A stretch of DNA of 64,000 nucleotides, taken from JACDCA01 sp040881785. GTDB taxonomy: Bacteria > Acidobacteriota > Vicinamibacteria > Vicinamibacterales > 2-12-FULL-66-21. Within the stretch, counting starts at the first letter, position 1. Every line of letters begins with the position of its first letter. The stretch lies in the NCBI GenBank assembly GCA_040881785.1, contig JBBECO010000199.1:17183-81182 (forward strand). Direction: 5' to 3'. The position numbers and the translations under genes are program-made. The notes below the pieces were generated by a model that was given only the letters and a program-made list of their open reading frames with translations, ran no database searches and was not told the origin of the DNA. This document shows, piece by piece, positions 8,133-16,691 of the stretch.

Positions 8133-8495
8133 GTGAGCCAGCCGCCCAAACTCCATCGATGGGACGAGATCGAGCTCGATAAGGTCACCGAAATGATCTC
8201 GCGCAAGGTGGTGACCGGCGAGCGCGAAATGCTCGCCCAGATCTACCTGAAAAAGGGGGCCCTGGTGCCCATGCACAGTCACGAAAGCGAGCAGATCACC
8301 TACGTGCTGCAGGGCGCCCTGAAGTTCCTGATCGCCGGCGAAGACATTACGGTTCGCGAAGGGGAGGTCCTGCTGATTCCGTCGTGGGTCGAGCATCAGG
8401 CCGAGGCGCTCGACGACACGTTCGAGCTCGATGTGTTCAGCCCGATCCGCCAGGACTGGCTGGACGGCACCGATACCTACTTCCACCGCAAGTAA
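8133..8495 (+). CDS. Cupin-domain protein
   Basis: This 120-residue single-domain cupin has the metal-site motif MHSHESEQITYVLQG (the HxH...E set), GEVLLIPSWVEHQAEA for the second histidine, and a short helical tail. Cupins of this size bind metal and act as small isomerases, dioxygenases or sensors; the reaction cannot be told from sequence. The GTG at 8133 (AGGA just upstream) is used, and the region before it overlaps the divergent dehydrogenase gene. The SDR gene follows 5 bp after the stop, so the two are probably cotranscribed and may act in one pathway. Confidence 0.8.
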   Translation: MSQPPKLHRWDEIELDKVTEMISRKVVTGEREMLAQIYLKKGALVPMHSHESEQITYVLQGALKFLIAGEDITVREGEVLLIPSWVEHQAEALDDTFELDVFSPIRQDWLDGTDTYFHRK

Positions 8496-8500
8496 AGTCA

Positions 8501-9292
8501 ATGGACCTTTTGCTGACGGGCAAGTGCGCCATCGTGTGCGCGGCGAGCAAGGGGCTGGGCCGCGCCACCGCGCTGTCATTGGCCCGTGAGGGCGCACGGG
8601 TGGCGATCTGCGCCCGGTCCGCGCAGCCGCTGGAGCAGGCGGCCGCCGAGATCCGCGAGGCCACCGGCGCGGTTGTCGTGCCGATCGTGGCCGACGTCTC
8701 CAGGGCCGATGACGTCGACCGTCTGGTGGACGACGCGGCGCGGCAGCTTGGCGCGATCGACATCCTCATTACCAATACCGGCGGGCCGAAATCCGGGCCT
8801 TTCACGTCGCTGTCGGACGATGACTGGCGGGAGGCCATCGACTCGCTGCTGATGAGCGTGGTGCGGCTGTCGCGCGCGGTCATCCCACACATGCGGGCCC
8901 GTGGTGGTGGGCGCATCATCAACGTCACGTCGATTTCAGCGAAGCAGCCAGTGGCGGGGCTCGTGCTGTCGAACGCATTGCGCGCCGGCATTACCGGACT
9001 CGCGCGGACGATCGCCAACGAACTGGCGACCGACAATATCCTGGTCAATTGCGTGGCGCCGGGTTACACGGCCACCGACCGGGTGGTCGAACTGGCCGAC
9101 GCGGCGGCGGCGCGCGAAGGGATCAGCGCCGAAGCCGTCCAGCAGCGGACCGTGGCGCAGATCCCGATGCAGCGGCTCGCCACGACAGAAGAGTTCGCTG
9201 ATGTGGTGACGTTCCTGGCGTCAGGCCGTGCCTCGTATGTGACGGGAACAACCCTGCAGATCGACGGGGGGTACGTGCGAAGCCTGTTCTAG
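8501..9292 (+). CDS. Atypical short-chain dehydrogenase/reductase-like protein (FabG-like)
   Basis: This 263-residue Rossmann protein has the SDR order of motifs, from CAASKGLG near residue 13 through NTGG and INVTSIS to the C-terminal VTGTTLQIDGGYVRSLF. Two key elements deviate. The glycine motif begins CAAS instead of TGxx, and the YxxxK catalytic pair is absent; the region reads VLSNALRAGITGL where YSASKAAL is expected. A described FabG-like SDR subgroup shows exactly these deviations, so this is likely a real family and not a decayed gene. The activity is uncertain. It is in tandem with the cupin gene and overlaps the convergent rhomboid gene by 4 bp. Confidence 0.85.
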   Translation: MDLLLTGKCAIVCAASKGLGRATALSLAREGARVAICARSAQPLEQAAAEIREATGAVVVPIVADVSRADDVDRLVDDAARQLGAIDILITNTGGPKSGPFTSLSDDDWREAIDSLLMSVVRLSRAVIPHMRARGGGRIINVTSISAKQPVAGLVLSNALRAGITGLARTIANELATDNILVNCVAPGYTATDRVVELADAAAAREGISAEAVQQRTVAQIPMQRLATTEEFADVVTFLASGRASYVTGTTLQIDGGYVRSLF

Positions 9293-10020
9293 TGGACGTG
9301 TCTGTCCCAGTCGGATTTTCCGCCTGAATACACATCGAACTTCCGCCGCAGGCGGTTCATTTTCCACTTCAGGTAGCGGTATTTGATTTCCGCCGAGAGG
9401 CCGCCGCCACCGCGCCCGCGGAGATAGGCGTAGCCGAACAGGAGACCGCCGAGGTGGGCGGCGTTACTGACTTGGCTGCCGGGGGCGACCATGAAGGCCA
9501 TGGCGCCGAGAATCATGACGAAGTACTTCGCCGGGATCGGGAAGAGCAGGAACATCAGGATCGGGCGGTCCGGGTAGTACATCGCGAAGGCCAGCAGCAG
9601 CCCATACAGCGCGCCGGAGGCTCCGATCGTGATCGCGCCGTACGTCGCCTGGAAGCCGTCCACGGGCAGCAGCGACGCGACGACCGCGGTGATCCCGGCG
9701 CCGACGCCCGTGATCGTGTAATAACGGGCAAAGAACCTGGTGCCCCACAGCCGCTCCAGCTCGACACCGAACATCCAGATGCCCAGCATGTTGAACAGGA
9801 TGTGCAGCGCGCCGGCGTGCAGGAACATGTACGTCGCGAGCTGCCAGAAGAAGCCCCGTTCGAGGACCGCCTCCGGGCTCAGGCCGAGATACTCCACGAT
9901 CCGGCCGAACAACAGCGACAGGACGAACATCGCGATGTTCGCCCAGATGATCACCTTCACGGCCGGGGTTATCGGACCGGGGCCGAAGTGCATGGCGGTG
10001 GGGCGTGCGTAGCGGGACAT
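9289..10020 (-). CDS. Rhomboid-family intramembrane serine protease
   Basis: This 243-residue protein has six hydrophobic segments. The catalytic serine sits in GASG (Ser135) and the catalytic histidine in NAAHLGG (His189). The HxxxxHxxxN-type element FLHAGALHILFN (His73, Asn77) supports the oxyanion hole. Rhomboids cleave transmembrane segments of substrate proteins within the inner membrane. The C-terminus is a short, basic cytosolic tail. The natural substrate cannot be inferred from the neighbours. Confidence 0.92.
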   Translation of the reverse strand: MSRYARPTAMHFGPGPITPAVKVIIWANIAMFVLSLLFGRIVEYLGLSPEAVLERGFFWQLATYMFLHAGALHILFNMLGIWMFGVELERLWGTRFFARYYTITGVGAGITAVVASLLPVDGFQATYGAITIGASGALYGLLLAFAMYYPDRPILMFLLFPIPAKYFVMILGAMAFMVAPGSQVSNAAHLGGLLFGYAYLRGRGGGGLSAEIKYRYLKWKMNRLRRKFDVYSGGKSDWDRHVH

Positions 10021-10053
10021 CCTGGGCAGTCGAAAGAAACTATCGTACCACGC

Positions 10054-11238
10054 TCAAAGGGTCCGAAGGTCCGAGGGTCCGGACTGTCCGGGCCGTCCGG
10101 ATCCTTTCGGGAGGGGAAGGGCACAGAGGGCCGCGAGGAGTGGAACGACGGCCAGGCCGACGAGCGTGTTCTCGATGCCTACCCGGTCGGCGACATAGCC
10201 CGTCAGCGGCACGGTCATGCCTCCGGTCCCCCACGCAAAGCCCATCATGAGTGACGACACCGTCGCCGCGCTCACCGGAGCGATCGCCTGGCCGAAGACG
10301 ACGTTCACGGGCAGCGTGGACTGGAGAAAGAATCCGCCGACCGCCAGCGCGACCATGAAGGGAATCCCTTCGAGCAGCGGCGCCGCGAAGAGAAACGGCG
10401 ACGAGGCGACCAGCGACCACACGATCACCCTCCGCGCACCGTAACGGTCCGCAGCCGGCCCGCCGAGAAAGCCGCCGATGCCGCTGGCAAACAAGTACCC
10501 CGCCACCACGACCCCCGCGGCGCCGACGCTCATGCCGCGGCGCGTCAGCATGACGGGAAGAAATGTCGCAAAGGCGATGGCCGTCGTGGTCCGCAGCACG
10601 ACGATCAAATAGAGCAGCCCGAGAGGTTTCGCATACGGCCACAGCGCCCGCAGACCGGTGCTGTCGGCCGAGGAGAAGTCGAACTTCGGCACGCGCGCGA
10701 TGAACAACGCAATGACCACCAGGCCGGGAATGGCCAGCAGCGGCGTCCATTCGATGCCGAATCGCTGGGCGAAGGGGGCGAACATCAGCGGACCCAGGGC
10801 GAACCCGAGGGTGCCGCCGCTGATGTACACCGACATCGACAGTCCCGGGCGGCTGCCGCCGAGCGTGTGGGCGAGCGTGGCGGCCGGCGGATGGAACGCC
10901 GCTCCGCCCAGACCGCCGAGCACGAGGATCGCCGCGAGCATCAGGGGGGTCGTCGCGACACCGATGAAGCTGAGCACGGCCACCGAGAGAACGGGCCCGG
11001 CGATGACCAGCAGGCGCGGGTTCCAGCGGTCCGCCAGATGACCGAAGCCGACTTGCGCCACCGACGCCGACAGCTGATAGAGCATCGTCATCGTGCCGGC
11101 CGCCGCGAGGCTGAGGTCCAGGCGCGTGATGAGCAGCGGGAGCAGCGGCGCCAGGATGTTGCCGTAGCCGTCCACCATCATGTGCACGCACGCCATGAGG
11201 GTGATGGTGGGATGCAGGCGGAACGACGAGGGTGTCAC
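10054..11238 (-). CDS. MFS transporter, fosmidomycin-resistance (Fsr)-like
   Basis: This polytopic protein of 394 residues has about 12 hydrophobic segments. The MFS loop motif GHLADRWNPR lies between helices 2 and 3, and GGLGGAAFHPPAATLA in helix 4 resembles the GNAxFHP signature of Fsr-type exporters. A second GGPAADRYGARR marks the start of the C-terminal half. The substrate is unknown. The GTG start lies 3 bp after the murJ stop, so the two form an operon. The last ~14 residues (GRPGQSGPSDLRTL) are encoded by a CGGACNNT tandem array that also supplies sequence up to the stop. Confidence 0.85.
   Translation of the reverse strand: MTPSSFRLHPTITLMACVHMMVDGYGNILAPLLPLLITRLDLSLAAAGTMTMLYQLSASVAQVGFGHLADRWNPRLLVIAGPVLSVAVLSFIGVATTPLMLAAILVLGGLGGAAFHPPAATLAHTLGGSRPGLSMSVYISGGTLGFALGPLMFAPFAQRFGIEWTPLLAIPGLVVIALFIARVPKFDFSSADSTGLRALWPYAKPLGLLYLIVVLRTTTAIAFATFLPVMLTRRGMSVGAAGVVVAGYLFASGIGGFLGGPAADRYGARRVIVWSLVASSPFLFAAPLLEGIPFMVALAVGGFFLQSTLPVNVVFGQAIAPVSAATVSSLMMGFAWGTGGMTVPLTGYVADRVGIENTLVGLAVVPLLAALCALPLPKGSGRPGQSGPSDLRTL
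10060..10100. repeat. GGTCCGAN 8-bp tandem array at the 3' end of the MFS gene
   Basis: About five degenerate 8-bp units (GGTCCGAA, GGTCCGAG, GGTCCGGA, CTGTCCGG, GCCGTCCGG) cover the final codons of the MFS gene. The GTCCGGA core is itself palindromic, so the array can fold. A related GTCCGGA-rich segment lies at 12863-12893, on the other side of murJ. Confidence 0.6.
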
Positions 11239-11241
11239 GGA

Positions 11242-12825
11242 CTACCGGCGCCCGACCCGCGCGAGGACCTGCGCGGTCGCGTCGTTGAATTCCTGGATCC
11301 GCAGAAGGCGCGCCGATGCCGCGAGCACGAGCAGGGCGGCGGCGATCGATACGCCGACCCGCATGATCTTGGCGAGCTCGCCGCCGTCCGGCGTCATCGC
11401 CGTGACCCAATCCAGGGCGACGTAGGCCGCCAGGCCCATCACGAGCGACGCGACGCTGATTTTGGCGAACGAGACGGCGATACGCCGTCCTTCGAGACCA
11501 CCCAGGCGGCGGCGCAGCAGCCAGAGCAGCACCACGGCGTTGAGCACCGCCGCGATCGCGGTCCCGAGCGCGAGGCCACGGAAGCCGAGCACGCGTACCA
11601 GGGCGAGGCTCATCCCGATATTGGCGACCACCGACAGCACGCTGACGGTCACCGGCGTCCGTGCGTCGCGGAGCGCGTAGAAGGTGGGGGAGGCGATCTT
11701 CACGGCCGAGTATCCAAGGAGCCCGGGCGCGTAGTACATCAGGGCCTGGGCGGTGCTGGCGGTGTCGTAGGCGTTGAACATCCGCCGCTCGTAGATCAGC
11801 GCCACGATCGCTTCGGCGAGGACGACGAGACCGACCGTCGCCGGCACGTTCAGCATCAGCATCATCCGAAGCCCGCGCGACACCGAGGCGCGCACCGACG
11901 GGAGGTCGTTGGCGTTGGCCTGCCGGGAAATATCGGGCAGCGACGCGGTAGCGACCGAGACGCCGAAGAGTCCGATCGGCAGGTACATCAGCCGGAAGGC
12001 GTACTGCATCCAGGTGACGGCCCCTTGTTCCTGCCAGGTCGCCAGGTAGGTGTTGACGAACAGGTTCACCTGGACGGCCGCCAGCCCGATGGTCGCGGGG
12101 CCCATCAGCCGGAGGATCTCGAGGACCGCAGGATCCCGGAAGCTGACGAGCGGCTGATACCGGAAGCCTTCCCGCCTCAGGCTCGGCCACTGCAGCAGGA
12201 TCTGTCCGAGCCCGCCGAGCAGCGTGCCGATGGCGAGGCCGACGATGGGTGGCAGGCCGAAGTACGGCATCAGCGGCACGATCACCAGTGCGCTGAAGAT
12301 CGACGCCACGTTGAACATCGCCGGCGAGAGCGACGGAACGAAAAAATGCCTCAGGGCATTGAGCATCCCCATCATCGCGGCCGCCACCGCCAGCAGCGTC
12401 AGGAAGGGCAGCATGATGCGCGTGAGATCGGTGGTCAGCTCGAGCTTGCCCGGGATGTCCGCATACGCGGGCGCGTACGCACCCGTGATCTCCGGCGCGA
12501 AGAAGATGCCCAGCAGCGCGAGCACCGAGGTGACGAGGATCAGCGCGTTCATCACCATGTTCCCGAGCCGCCAGGCGTCGGCCTTGCCCTGCGTCGTCAG
12601 CGTGCGGGTGAAGGTCGGGACGAAGGCCGCGGTCATCGCGCCTTCGGCGAAGAGGTCGCGGAGCAGGTTGGGGACGCGGAAGGCGACGTTGAAGGCGTCC
12701 ATCGCCGGGCCGGCGCTCGCGCCGAACACCGCCGCCAGCACGGCCTCGCGAGCGACGCCGAGCAACCGGCTCGCCATCGTGGCCAGGCCGATCACACCGG
12801 CCGACTTCGCGAGCTTCGAACTCAT
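11242..12825 (-). CDS. murJ: Lipid II flippase MurJ
   Basis: This 527-residue MATE/MOP-superfamily protein has about 14 membrane segments and the MurJ signature near the N-terminus (ASRLLGVAREAVLA, then FRVPNLLRDLFAEGAMTAAF). MurJ flips undecaprenyl-linked peptidoglycan precursor to the periplasm. The start at 12825 (MSSKLAKSAGVIGLATMASR) is chosen because it gives the canonical N-terminus; in-frame upstream codons run into a palindrome and a terminator. It lies about 36 kb from the dcw cluster, with the glycan locus between. An 8-bp palindrome lies 38 bp upstream. Confidence 0.93.
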   Translation of the reverse strand: MSSKLAKSAGVIGLATMASRLLGVAREAVLAAVFGASAGPAMDAFNVAFRVPNLLRDLFAEGAMTAAFVPTFTRTLTTQGKADAWRLGNMVMNALILVTSVLALLGIFFAPEITGAYAPAYADIPGKLELTTDLTRIMLPFLTLLAVAAAMMGMLNALRHFFVPSLSPAMFNVASIFSALVIVPLMPYFGLPPIVGLAIGTLLGGLGQILLQWPSLRREGFRYQPLVSFRDPAVLEILRLMGPATIGLAAVQVNLFVNTYLATWQEQGAVTWMQYAFRLMYLPIGLFGVSVATASLPDISRQANANDLPSVRASVSRGLRMMLMLNVPATVGLVVLAEAIVALIYERRMFNAYDTASTAQALMYYAPGLLGYSAVKIASPTFYALRDARTPVTVSVLSVVANIGMSLALVRVLGFRGLALGTAIAAVLNAVVLLWLLRRRLGGLEGRRIAVSFAKISVASLVMGLAAYVALDWVTAMTPDGGELAKIMRVGVSIAAALLVLAASARLLRIQEFNDATAQVLARVGRR

Positions 12826-12862
12826 CGCTGAGACTTTACAACCTTTACTTGGAGCAACCCCA

Positions 12863-12881
12863 CCTCCGGACCGTCCGGAGG
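12863..12881. repeat. CCTCCGGA palindrome upstream of murJ
   Basis: A perfect 8-bp stem CCTCCGGA / TCCGGAGG with a 3-nt loop is followed by two GCGGAC-type units. It could be an operator in the murJ leader or a relative of the GTCCGGA array at 10060-10100. Confidence 0.4.
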
Positions 12882-12926
12882 CGGACGAAGCGGACACCTC
12901 GAGTGTCGAAAATGGAATACGCGGAC

Positions 12927-12957
12927 AAAAAAAGGCTCCTGCCTTGCGGCAGGAGCC
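12927..12957 (-). terminator. Intrinsic terminator of the gatB/yqeY-like gene
   Basis: On the minus strand a perfect 10-bp stem GGCTCCTGCC / GGCAGGAGCC with a 4-nt loop is followed by seven T residues. It is a textbook rho-independent terminator about 80 bp downstream of the GatB/YqeY stop and upstream of murJ. Confidence 0.9.
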
Positions 12958-13035
12958 CACTGGAGGATGGATGAGAGGCTGTGTGCGAGCCTTTCACTTC
13001 CTTAGACGCCACTGCTTCCACAAAAGTTTACTGCT

Positions 13036-13488
13036 TCAGGCGCCGGCCAGCTTGCGGCGGACAAGGTCGCTGAGCGCCTTGCCGTCCACCGGGGCACCCG
13101 CGAGCGTTGCCGTCACCGCTTTCATGACTTTGCCCATGTCCTTCGGGCCGGCGGCCCCCGTCTCCCGGATGGCCGCATCCACGGCCGCCTCGATCGCCGC
13201 CGGATCCATGGGCGGCGGGAGGTACTTCTCGAGGACCGCGATCTCCGCAGCCTCCTTGCGGGCGAGCTCGTCGCGTCCCCCTTTCTCGAACTGTTCGATC
13301 GAGTCGCGGCGCTGCTTGATCAGCGACGAGATCACCAGCAGTGATTCGGCGTCATCGAGCGCGCGGCCGCGCTCGATCTCGCGGTTCATCAGCGCGGCCT
13401 TCGCCATCCGCAGGGCGCCCAGCGTAAGCGGATCCTTCGCGCGCATCGCCGCCGTGAGGTCTTCGCTGATCCTGTCGATGAACGCCAT
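13036..13488 (-). CDS. GatB/YqeY domain-containing protein
   Basis: This 150-residue helical protein is the YqeY type. It has the N-terminal LTAAMRAKDPLTLGALRMAK, the middle KQRRDSIEQFEKGGRDELA and the ending DMGKVMKAVTATLAGAPVDG, all characteristic. The domain resembles the tRNA-binding tail of the GatB amidotransferase subunit. Free-standing copies are widespread and their exact role is unsettled. A strong Shine-Dalgarno GAGGAG (13495-13500) precedes the ATG. The gene lies 21 bp after a glycosyltransferase gene and is followed by a strong terminator, so it closes the transcription unit. Confidence 0.9.
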   Translation of the reverse strand: MAFIDRISEDLTAAMRAKDPLTLGALRMAKAALMNREIERGRALDDAESLLVISSLIKQRRDSIEQFEKGGRDELARKEAAEIAVLEKYLPPPMDPAAIEAAVDAAIRETGAAGPKDMGKVMKAVTATLAGAPVDGKALSDLVRRKLAGA

Positions 13489-13509
13489 GACTGACTCCTC
13501 TCTAGTCCG

Positions 13510-14688
13510 CTAGGTGATTCCTGTGTTGCCTTCTGTGTTTTCTTCTGTGGCTTCTGTGGCCACCTGTGCGTAGATCTCGCGGTACTGCGCGGCGACGGCC
13601 GCCGGACTGAACTCACGTTCGACGGCGGTGCGCGTCGCTCCGAGCGTGCGCCGCTTGTGCTGGAGGAAGTAGCCGATGGCCGACGCCAGTGCCATCGACT
13701 GCTCGCGCGGCACGATCGTGACGTCAGGTCCAAAGACGTCGTTCAGCTCGAGGCCGCCCGGATTATCGCTGGAGAGCACCGGGGTGCCCGCCGCCAGGGC
13801 CTCCACGGCCACCGTGGGCAGCGCCTCGAGCAGCGAGGGCAGCACGAACAGATCCGCGGCGGCGCAGTACCGCGCGATCGCCGTGTTGTCGATCATGCCG
13901 GCGAACGTGACGTGGCGTTCGACGCCGGCCGACCGCGCGACCCCCTTCAACTCGTCCAGCAGCGGTCCCGTCCCGCAGATGACCAGGCGGGTATCGGGGT
14001 GCAGCCGGATCACCTCGTTCATGGCTTCGATGAGGTACCGCTGGCCGGCGAGCGGGTGCAGGCGCTTGACGTTGAGGAGCAGGTGCGCGTTCTGGATGTC
14101 GAGCGACTCCCGCGCATCCCCCTGCGCCGTCTCGTCGTGCCATGTGAACGCCTCGCCGACCGGCGGGTACACCGTGCGGGAATGTCGTCGGGCCAGGCCC
14201 AGCTCCTGCGCGCGTCCCTTCAGCCGCTCACTGTAGAAGGTCACATAGGAGGCTGCGTGATAGGCGCGTGTGAACAGGTCCGGACCGAACTTCTTCGGCG
14301 CGTAGTGCCAGATCTCGGTCCCGTACAGGGTCAGCACCACCGGCTTGCCGGCCCGCCGGGCCAGCAGGACGGCGAGCTCCGCCAGCAGCCCGTTGCTGTG
14401 CACGTGGACGATGTCGGCGCGCCTGATGTGAGGCGTCAGGGCATTCCACGCCCGATACGCCCGCAGGATCGACGCGATCCTCAGCGCGCGGGCCAGCGGA
14501 CCGCCCGCGCTGCGAGGCACCCACGTCACGGGCCCCGCCAGCGGCGAGTGCCCACCCGCCCGCGGCGGGTGCGCCACGTAGGCCACCTCATCGCCGTCAC
14601 CGGCCGCCCAGTTCCCCAGCTGCCACGGCAGAAGGGCGTTGGCGGCCTGGTCAGGCGGAAGGTGGGGGGTGACGTGCAGGATGCGCAT
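13510..14688 (-). CDS. GT4-type glycosyltransferase
   Basis: This 392-residue GT-B enzyme has an N-terminal domain with HVTPHLPPD and HVHSNGLLAELA. The C-terminal nucleotide-sugar domain has NVKRLHPLAGQRYLIEA, ICGTGPLLDELK and the donor-site E-x7-E region SLLEALPTVAVEALAAGTPV. Retaining GT4 enzymes add sugars to growing glycans in the cytosol. It follows the deacetylase gene with a 1-bp TGATG overlap. The C-terminal tail ATEATEENTEGNTGIT is low complexity and encoded by an ACAGAAG-type tandem repeat, so it is unlikely to be functional protein sequence. Confidence 0.88.
   Translation of the reverse strand: MRILHVTPHLPPDQAANALLPWQLGNWAAGDGDEVAYVAHPPRAGGHSPLAGPVTWVPRSAGGPLARALRIASILRAYRAWNALTPHIRRADIVHVHSNGLLAELAVLLARRAGKPVVLTLYGTEIWHYAPKKFGPDLFTRAYHAASYVTFYSERLKGRAQELGLARRHSRTVYPPVGEAFTWHDETAQGDARESLDIQNAHLLLNVKRLHPLAGQRYLIEAMNEVIRLHPDTRLVICGTGPLLDELKGVARSAGVERHVTFAGMIDNTAIARYCAAADLFVLPSLLEALPTVAVEALAAGTPVLSSDNPGGLELNDVFGPDVTIVPREQSMALASAIGYFLQHKRRTLGATRTAVEREFSPAAVAAQYREIYAQVATEATEENTEGNTGIT
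13516..13568. repeat. TTCTGTGGC ~9-bp tandem array at the 3' end of the GT4 gene
   Basis: On the plus strand four degenerate copies of TTCTGTGNN (13529-13559, with weaker flanking copies) form an array read as GCCACAGAA in the coding direction. It encodes the glycosyltransferase tail and ends at its TAG stop. No inverted partner is found in the 20-bp gap downstream. Confidence 0.65.
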
Positions 14689-15647
14689 CAGGCGGCCGGC
14701 GCGTACGCGGCGCGGAACTCCGCGAAGGTGACCGGCACGGCATGCAGCTCTCGCGTGGCGAAGGCCAGGAACCGCTCGAGCCGGTCGCAGAACGCGTCCA
14801 GTTCCCCCTGGGTCCTGTTATACGGGCTTCCTCCGACGATCCCCTCGCTCGAATGGAACAGCAGGTTCAGGACCGGCTCGTTCCACCGGGCGAGGTCCCT
14901 CGCGAGGGCGATCATGTCGTCCAATGACGAATACGACGGACGCAGCCATCGCATCCGGAGCAGGCGCAGCGCGCGCAGGATGCGCCTGGTCGTGTAAGGC
15001 TTCGGGGCGCGGGCGTACGCGTACTGGAGGGCCTTCGGCAGCCTCCGGTTCAGCGCGGCTGAAATCGGTAGTTCGAGCACGCCGCTCGATCCAGCCTCGG
15101 TGGCACGGTCATAGGCGAGGAAGTACGGCGTCAACGGCGCCTCGACGAACTCCGGCCCCCCCTTGTGTGATTCATAGAAGAGCGGGGCGACGCTCGAATC
15201 CACCAGGTAGCCGCATCGTTCCAGTGCCGCCACATGATCGGCCGAAAAGCCGAAACGGCCGGAGCGGTAAGACACAGGCGCCCGTCCCATCGCCGCCGAA
15301 ATGGCCGCCGTCAGCGCGTCGAGCTGCGCGTCGAACTGTTCCCGCGGGAGCGTCGACGCGTACGGATGGCGCGCGACGTCGGCCGCCGTGCACGGCGGCG
15401 TTTCCCACGCGTGATGGTGGGCCCCGATCTCGCAGGTCCCGCGTGCGAGCAGCCCCCTGAGCACCTCCGCAGATCGCGGATCGGTCGCCACCGGGTGGGT
15501 GATCACATACGTCGGCCGGGCGCCGTGGCGTTCGAACAGCTCATGCAGCCGCGACAGCGCGTAGATGTTCTCGAAGCGCTGGTTCCGCCGCGCCTCGGCA
15601 TCCCACTGGTTGTCGCCTTCGGTGTCGATGCCTACGAGCAGATGCAC
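14688..15647 (-). CDS. Polysaccharide deacetylase-like protein
   Basis: This 319-residue protein has the NodB-type metal motif pieces GIDTEGD near residue 6 and GAHHHAWETPP near residue 74, plus YRSGRFGFS and LLFHSSEG further on, in the order found in carbohydrate esterase family 4-like deacetylases. Such enzymes remove N-acetyl groups from glycans. There is no signal peptide, so action on a cytosolic lipid-linked intermediate is more likely than on exported polymer. It overlaps both neighbours by 1 bp and belongs to the glycan operon. Confidence 0.8.
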   Translation of the reverse strand: MHLLVGIDTEGDNQWDAEARRNQRFENIYALSRLHELFERHGARPTYVITHPVATDPRSAEVLRGLLARGTCEIGAHHHAWETPPCTAADVARHPYASTLPREQFDAQLDALTAAISAAMGRAPVSYRSGRFGFSADHVAALERCGYLVDSSVAPLFYESHKGGPEFVEAPLTPYFLAYDRATEAGSSGVLELPISAALNRRLPKALQYAYARAPKPYTTRRILRALRLLRMRWLRPSYSSLDDMIALARDLARWNEPVLNLLFHSSEGIVGGSPYNRTQGELDAFCDRLERFLAFATRELHAVPVTFAEFRAAYAPAA

Positions 15648-16690
15648 TAGCGGTCCTGGTCCGAGTCGCCGAGCGTGATGTGCCAGTTGTCGGTGTTCTC
15701 GTAGAACGGCTGGTCCACCTCGACGTCATTGACCTTGACGACGAACTCCATCGTCGATTTGACGAGGAAGTAGCCCGACCGGCGCAGGATCTTGCGGAAC
15801 CCGGCGTGCATCGCAAAGGTCCGGATCTTGTCGGAGTCGGCCTGCCGCGCCTCGCGGTCCACCCAGCGGAACAGCGTTTCGATCCCCTGTTCGTCGGCCG
15901 GGTCGGCGAGAAAATCCACGAGCAGTGTCACCCGGCCGCGCGGCTCGGCGTAATGGCGATAGACCGCGTAGCCGACGTTCCGGTCGTCACGGCGGAGCGC
16001 CGCGATCGAGTAGCGGACGTGCGGCGCGTGCACGAACTTCCAGTTCAGGTACGCCGCATCGCGCCGGACGGCGAGATCGAACTTCGGCGCCAGCTCGTTC
16101 CACAGGTCCGTGAAGCTGTCATCGAAGCGCTGGATCATCCGCACTTCCGCCGCCAGGAGACGGCTCCGCGCGACGATCCTGACGATCGGCAGCGTCAGCG
16201 CCGACACCAGCCGGTTGAGCCCCACCGGCCAGTTCGGACGGCGCAGCGCCCGCCGCGTCAGCGGCTTGACGAGACATGGCACAGGGCCGACATCCGGCCA
16301 GCGCAGCTTCTGGAAGAGCCGGTACGAGGCCTCCGAGAGTCCCAGGCCGAGCGATGCGCCGACGTTGCGGTCCCAGGTCCGGAACAGCACCTCCCCCAGC
16401 CCCTGCCGCTGGCGTTCGGGCGCCACCATGACGTCCATGCCCCACGATCCCATGACCTCGCGGCCGCGCACCGACAGCTTCACCGGCATCGTCGCGTACT
16501 GCCCGACGATGGCCGGGCCCTCGCGCGCGATCCAGATTTCAGGTTCCTGGCCGGGGTTGTTCGGATTGTGGCGGTATTGCCAGTCCCAGCGCAGCCGGCT
16601 GGCCTCGGCCGCGTCGTGTCCGAACACGCGGCGATAGAGCGCGTTCACGGCGCGCCTGTCATCGGTGCGGTACCGGTCCACGTCCGCCAC
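15647..16690 (-). CDS. GNAT-superfamily acyltransferase
   Basis: This 347-residue protein has the acetyl-CoA loop VAPERQRQGLGEVLFRTWD near residue 90, preceded by the beta-strand VGQYATMPVKLSV. The long C-terminal region resembles a second, degenerate GNAT half (YLNWKFVHAP...YAVYRHYAE). Double-GNAT proteins of this type occur in polysaccharide loci and are suspected to acylate sugars or amino-sugar intermediates. The GTG start at 16690 lies 1 bp from the stop of the upstream methyltransferase. The acyl donor and acceptor are unknown. Confidence 0.75.
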   Translation of the reverse strand: MADVDRYRTDDRRAVNALYRRVFGHDAAEASRLRWDWQYRHNPNNPGQEPEIWIAREGPAIVGQYATMPVKLSVRGREVMGSWGMDVMVAPERQRQGLGEVLFRTWDRNVGASLGLGLSEASYRLFQKLRWPDVGPVPCLVKPLTRRALRRPNWPVGLNRLVSALTLPIVRIVARSRLLAAEVRMIQRFDDSFTDLWNELAPKFDLAVRRDAAYLNWKFVHAPHVRYSIAALRRDDRNVGYAVYRHYAEPRGRVTLLVDFLADPADEQGIETLFRWVDREARQADSDKIRTFAMHAGFRKILRRSGYFLVKSTMEFVVKVNDVEVDQPFYENTDNWHITLGDSDQDR

Positions 16691-16691
16691 G

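Noticed and set aside
10867..12831. A 654-codon plus-strand open frame opposite murJ and the MFS gene
   Set aside because: It is antisense to two clearly conserved membrane proteins. Its product is rich in Arg, His, Glu and Gln with no domain, as expected for the complement of high-GC hydrophobic coding sequence.
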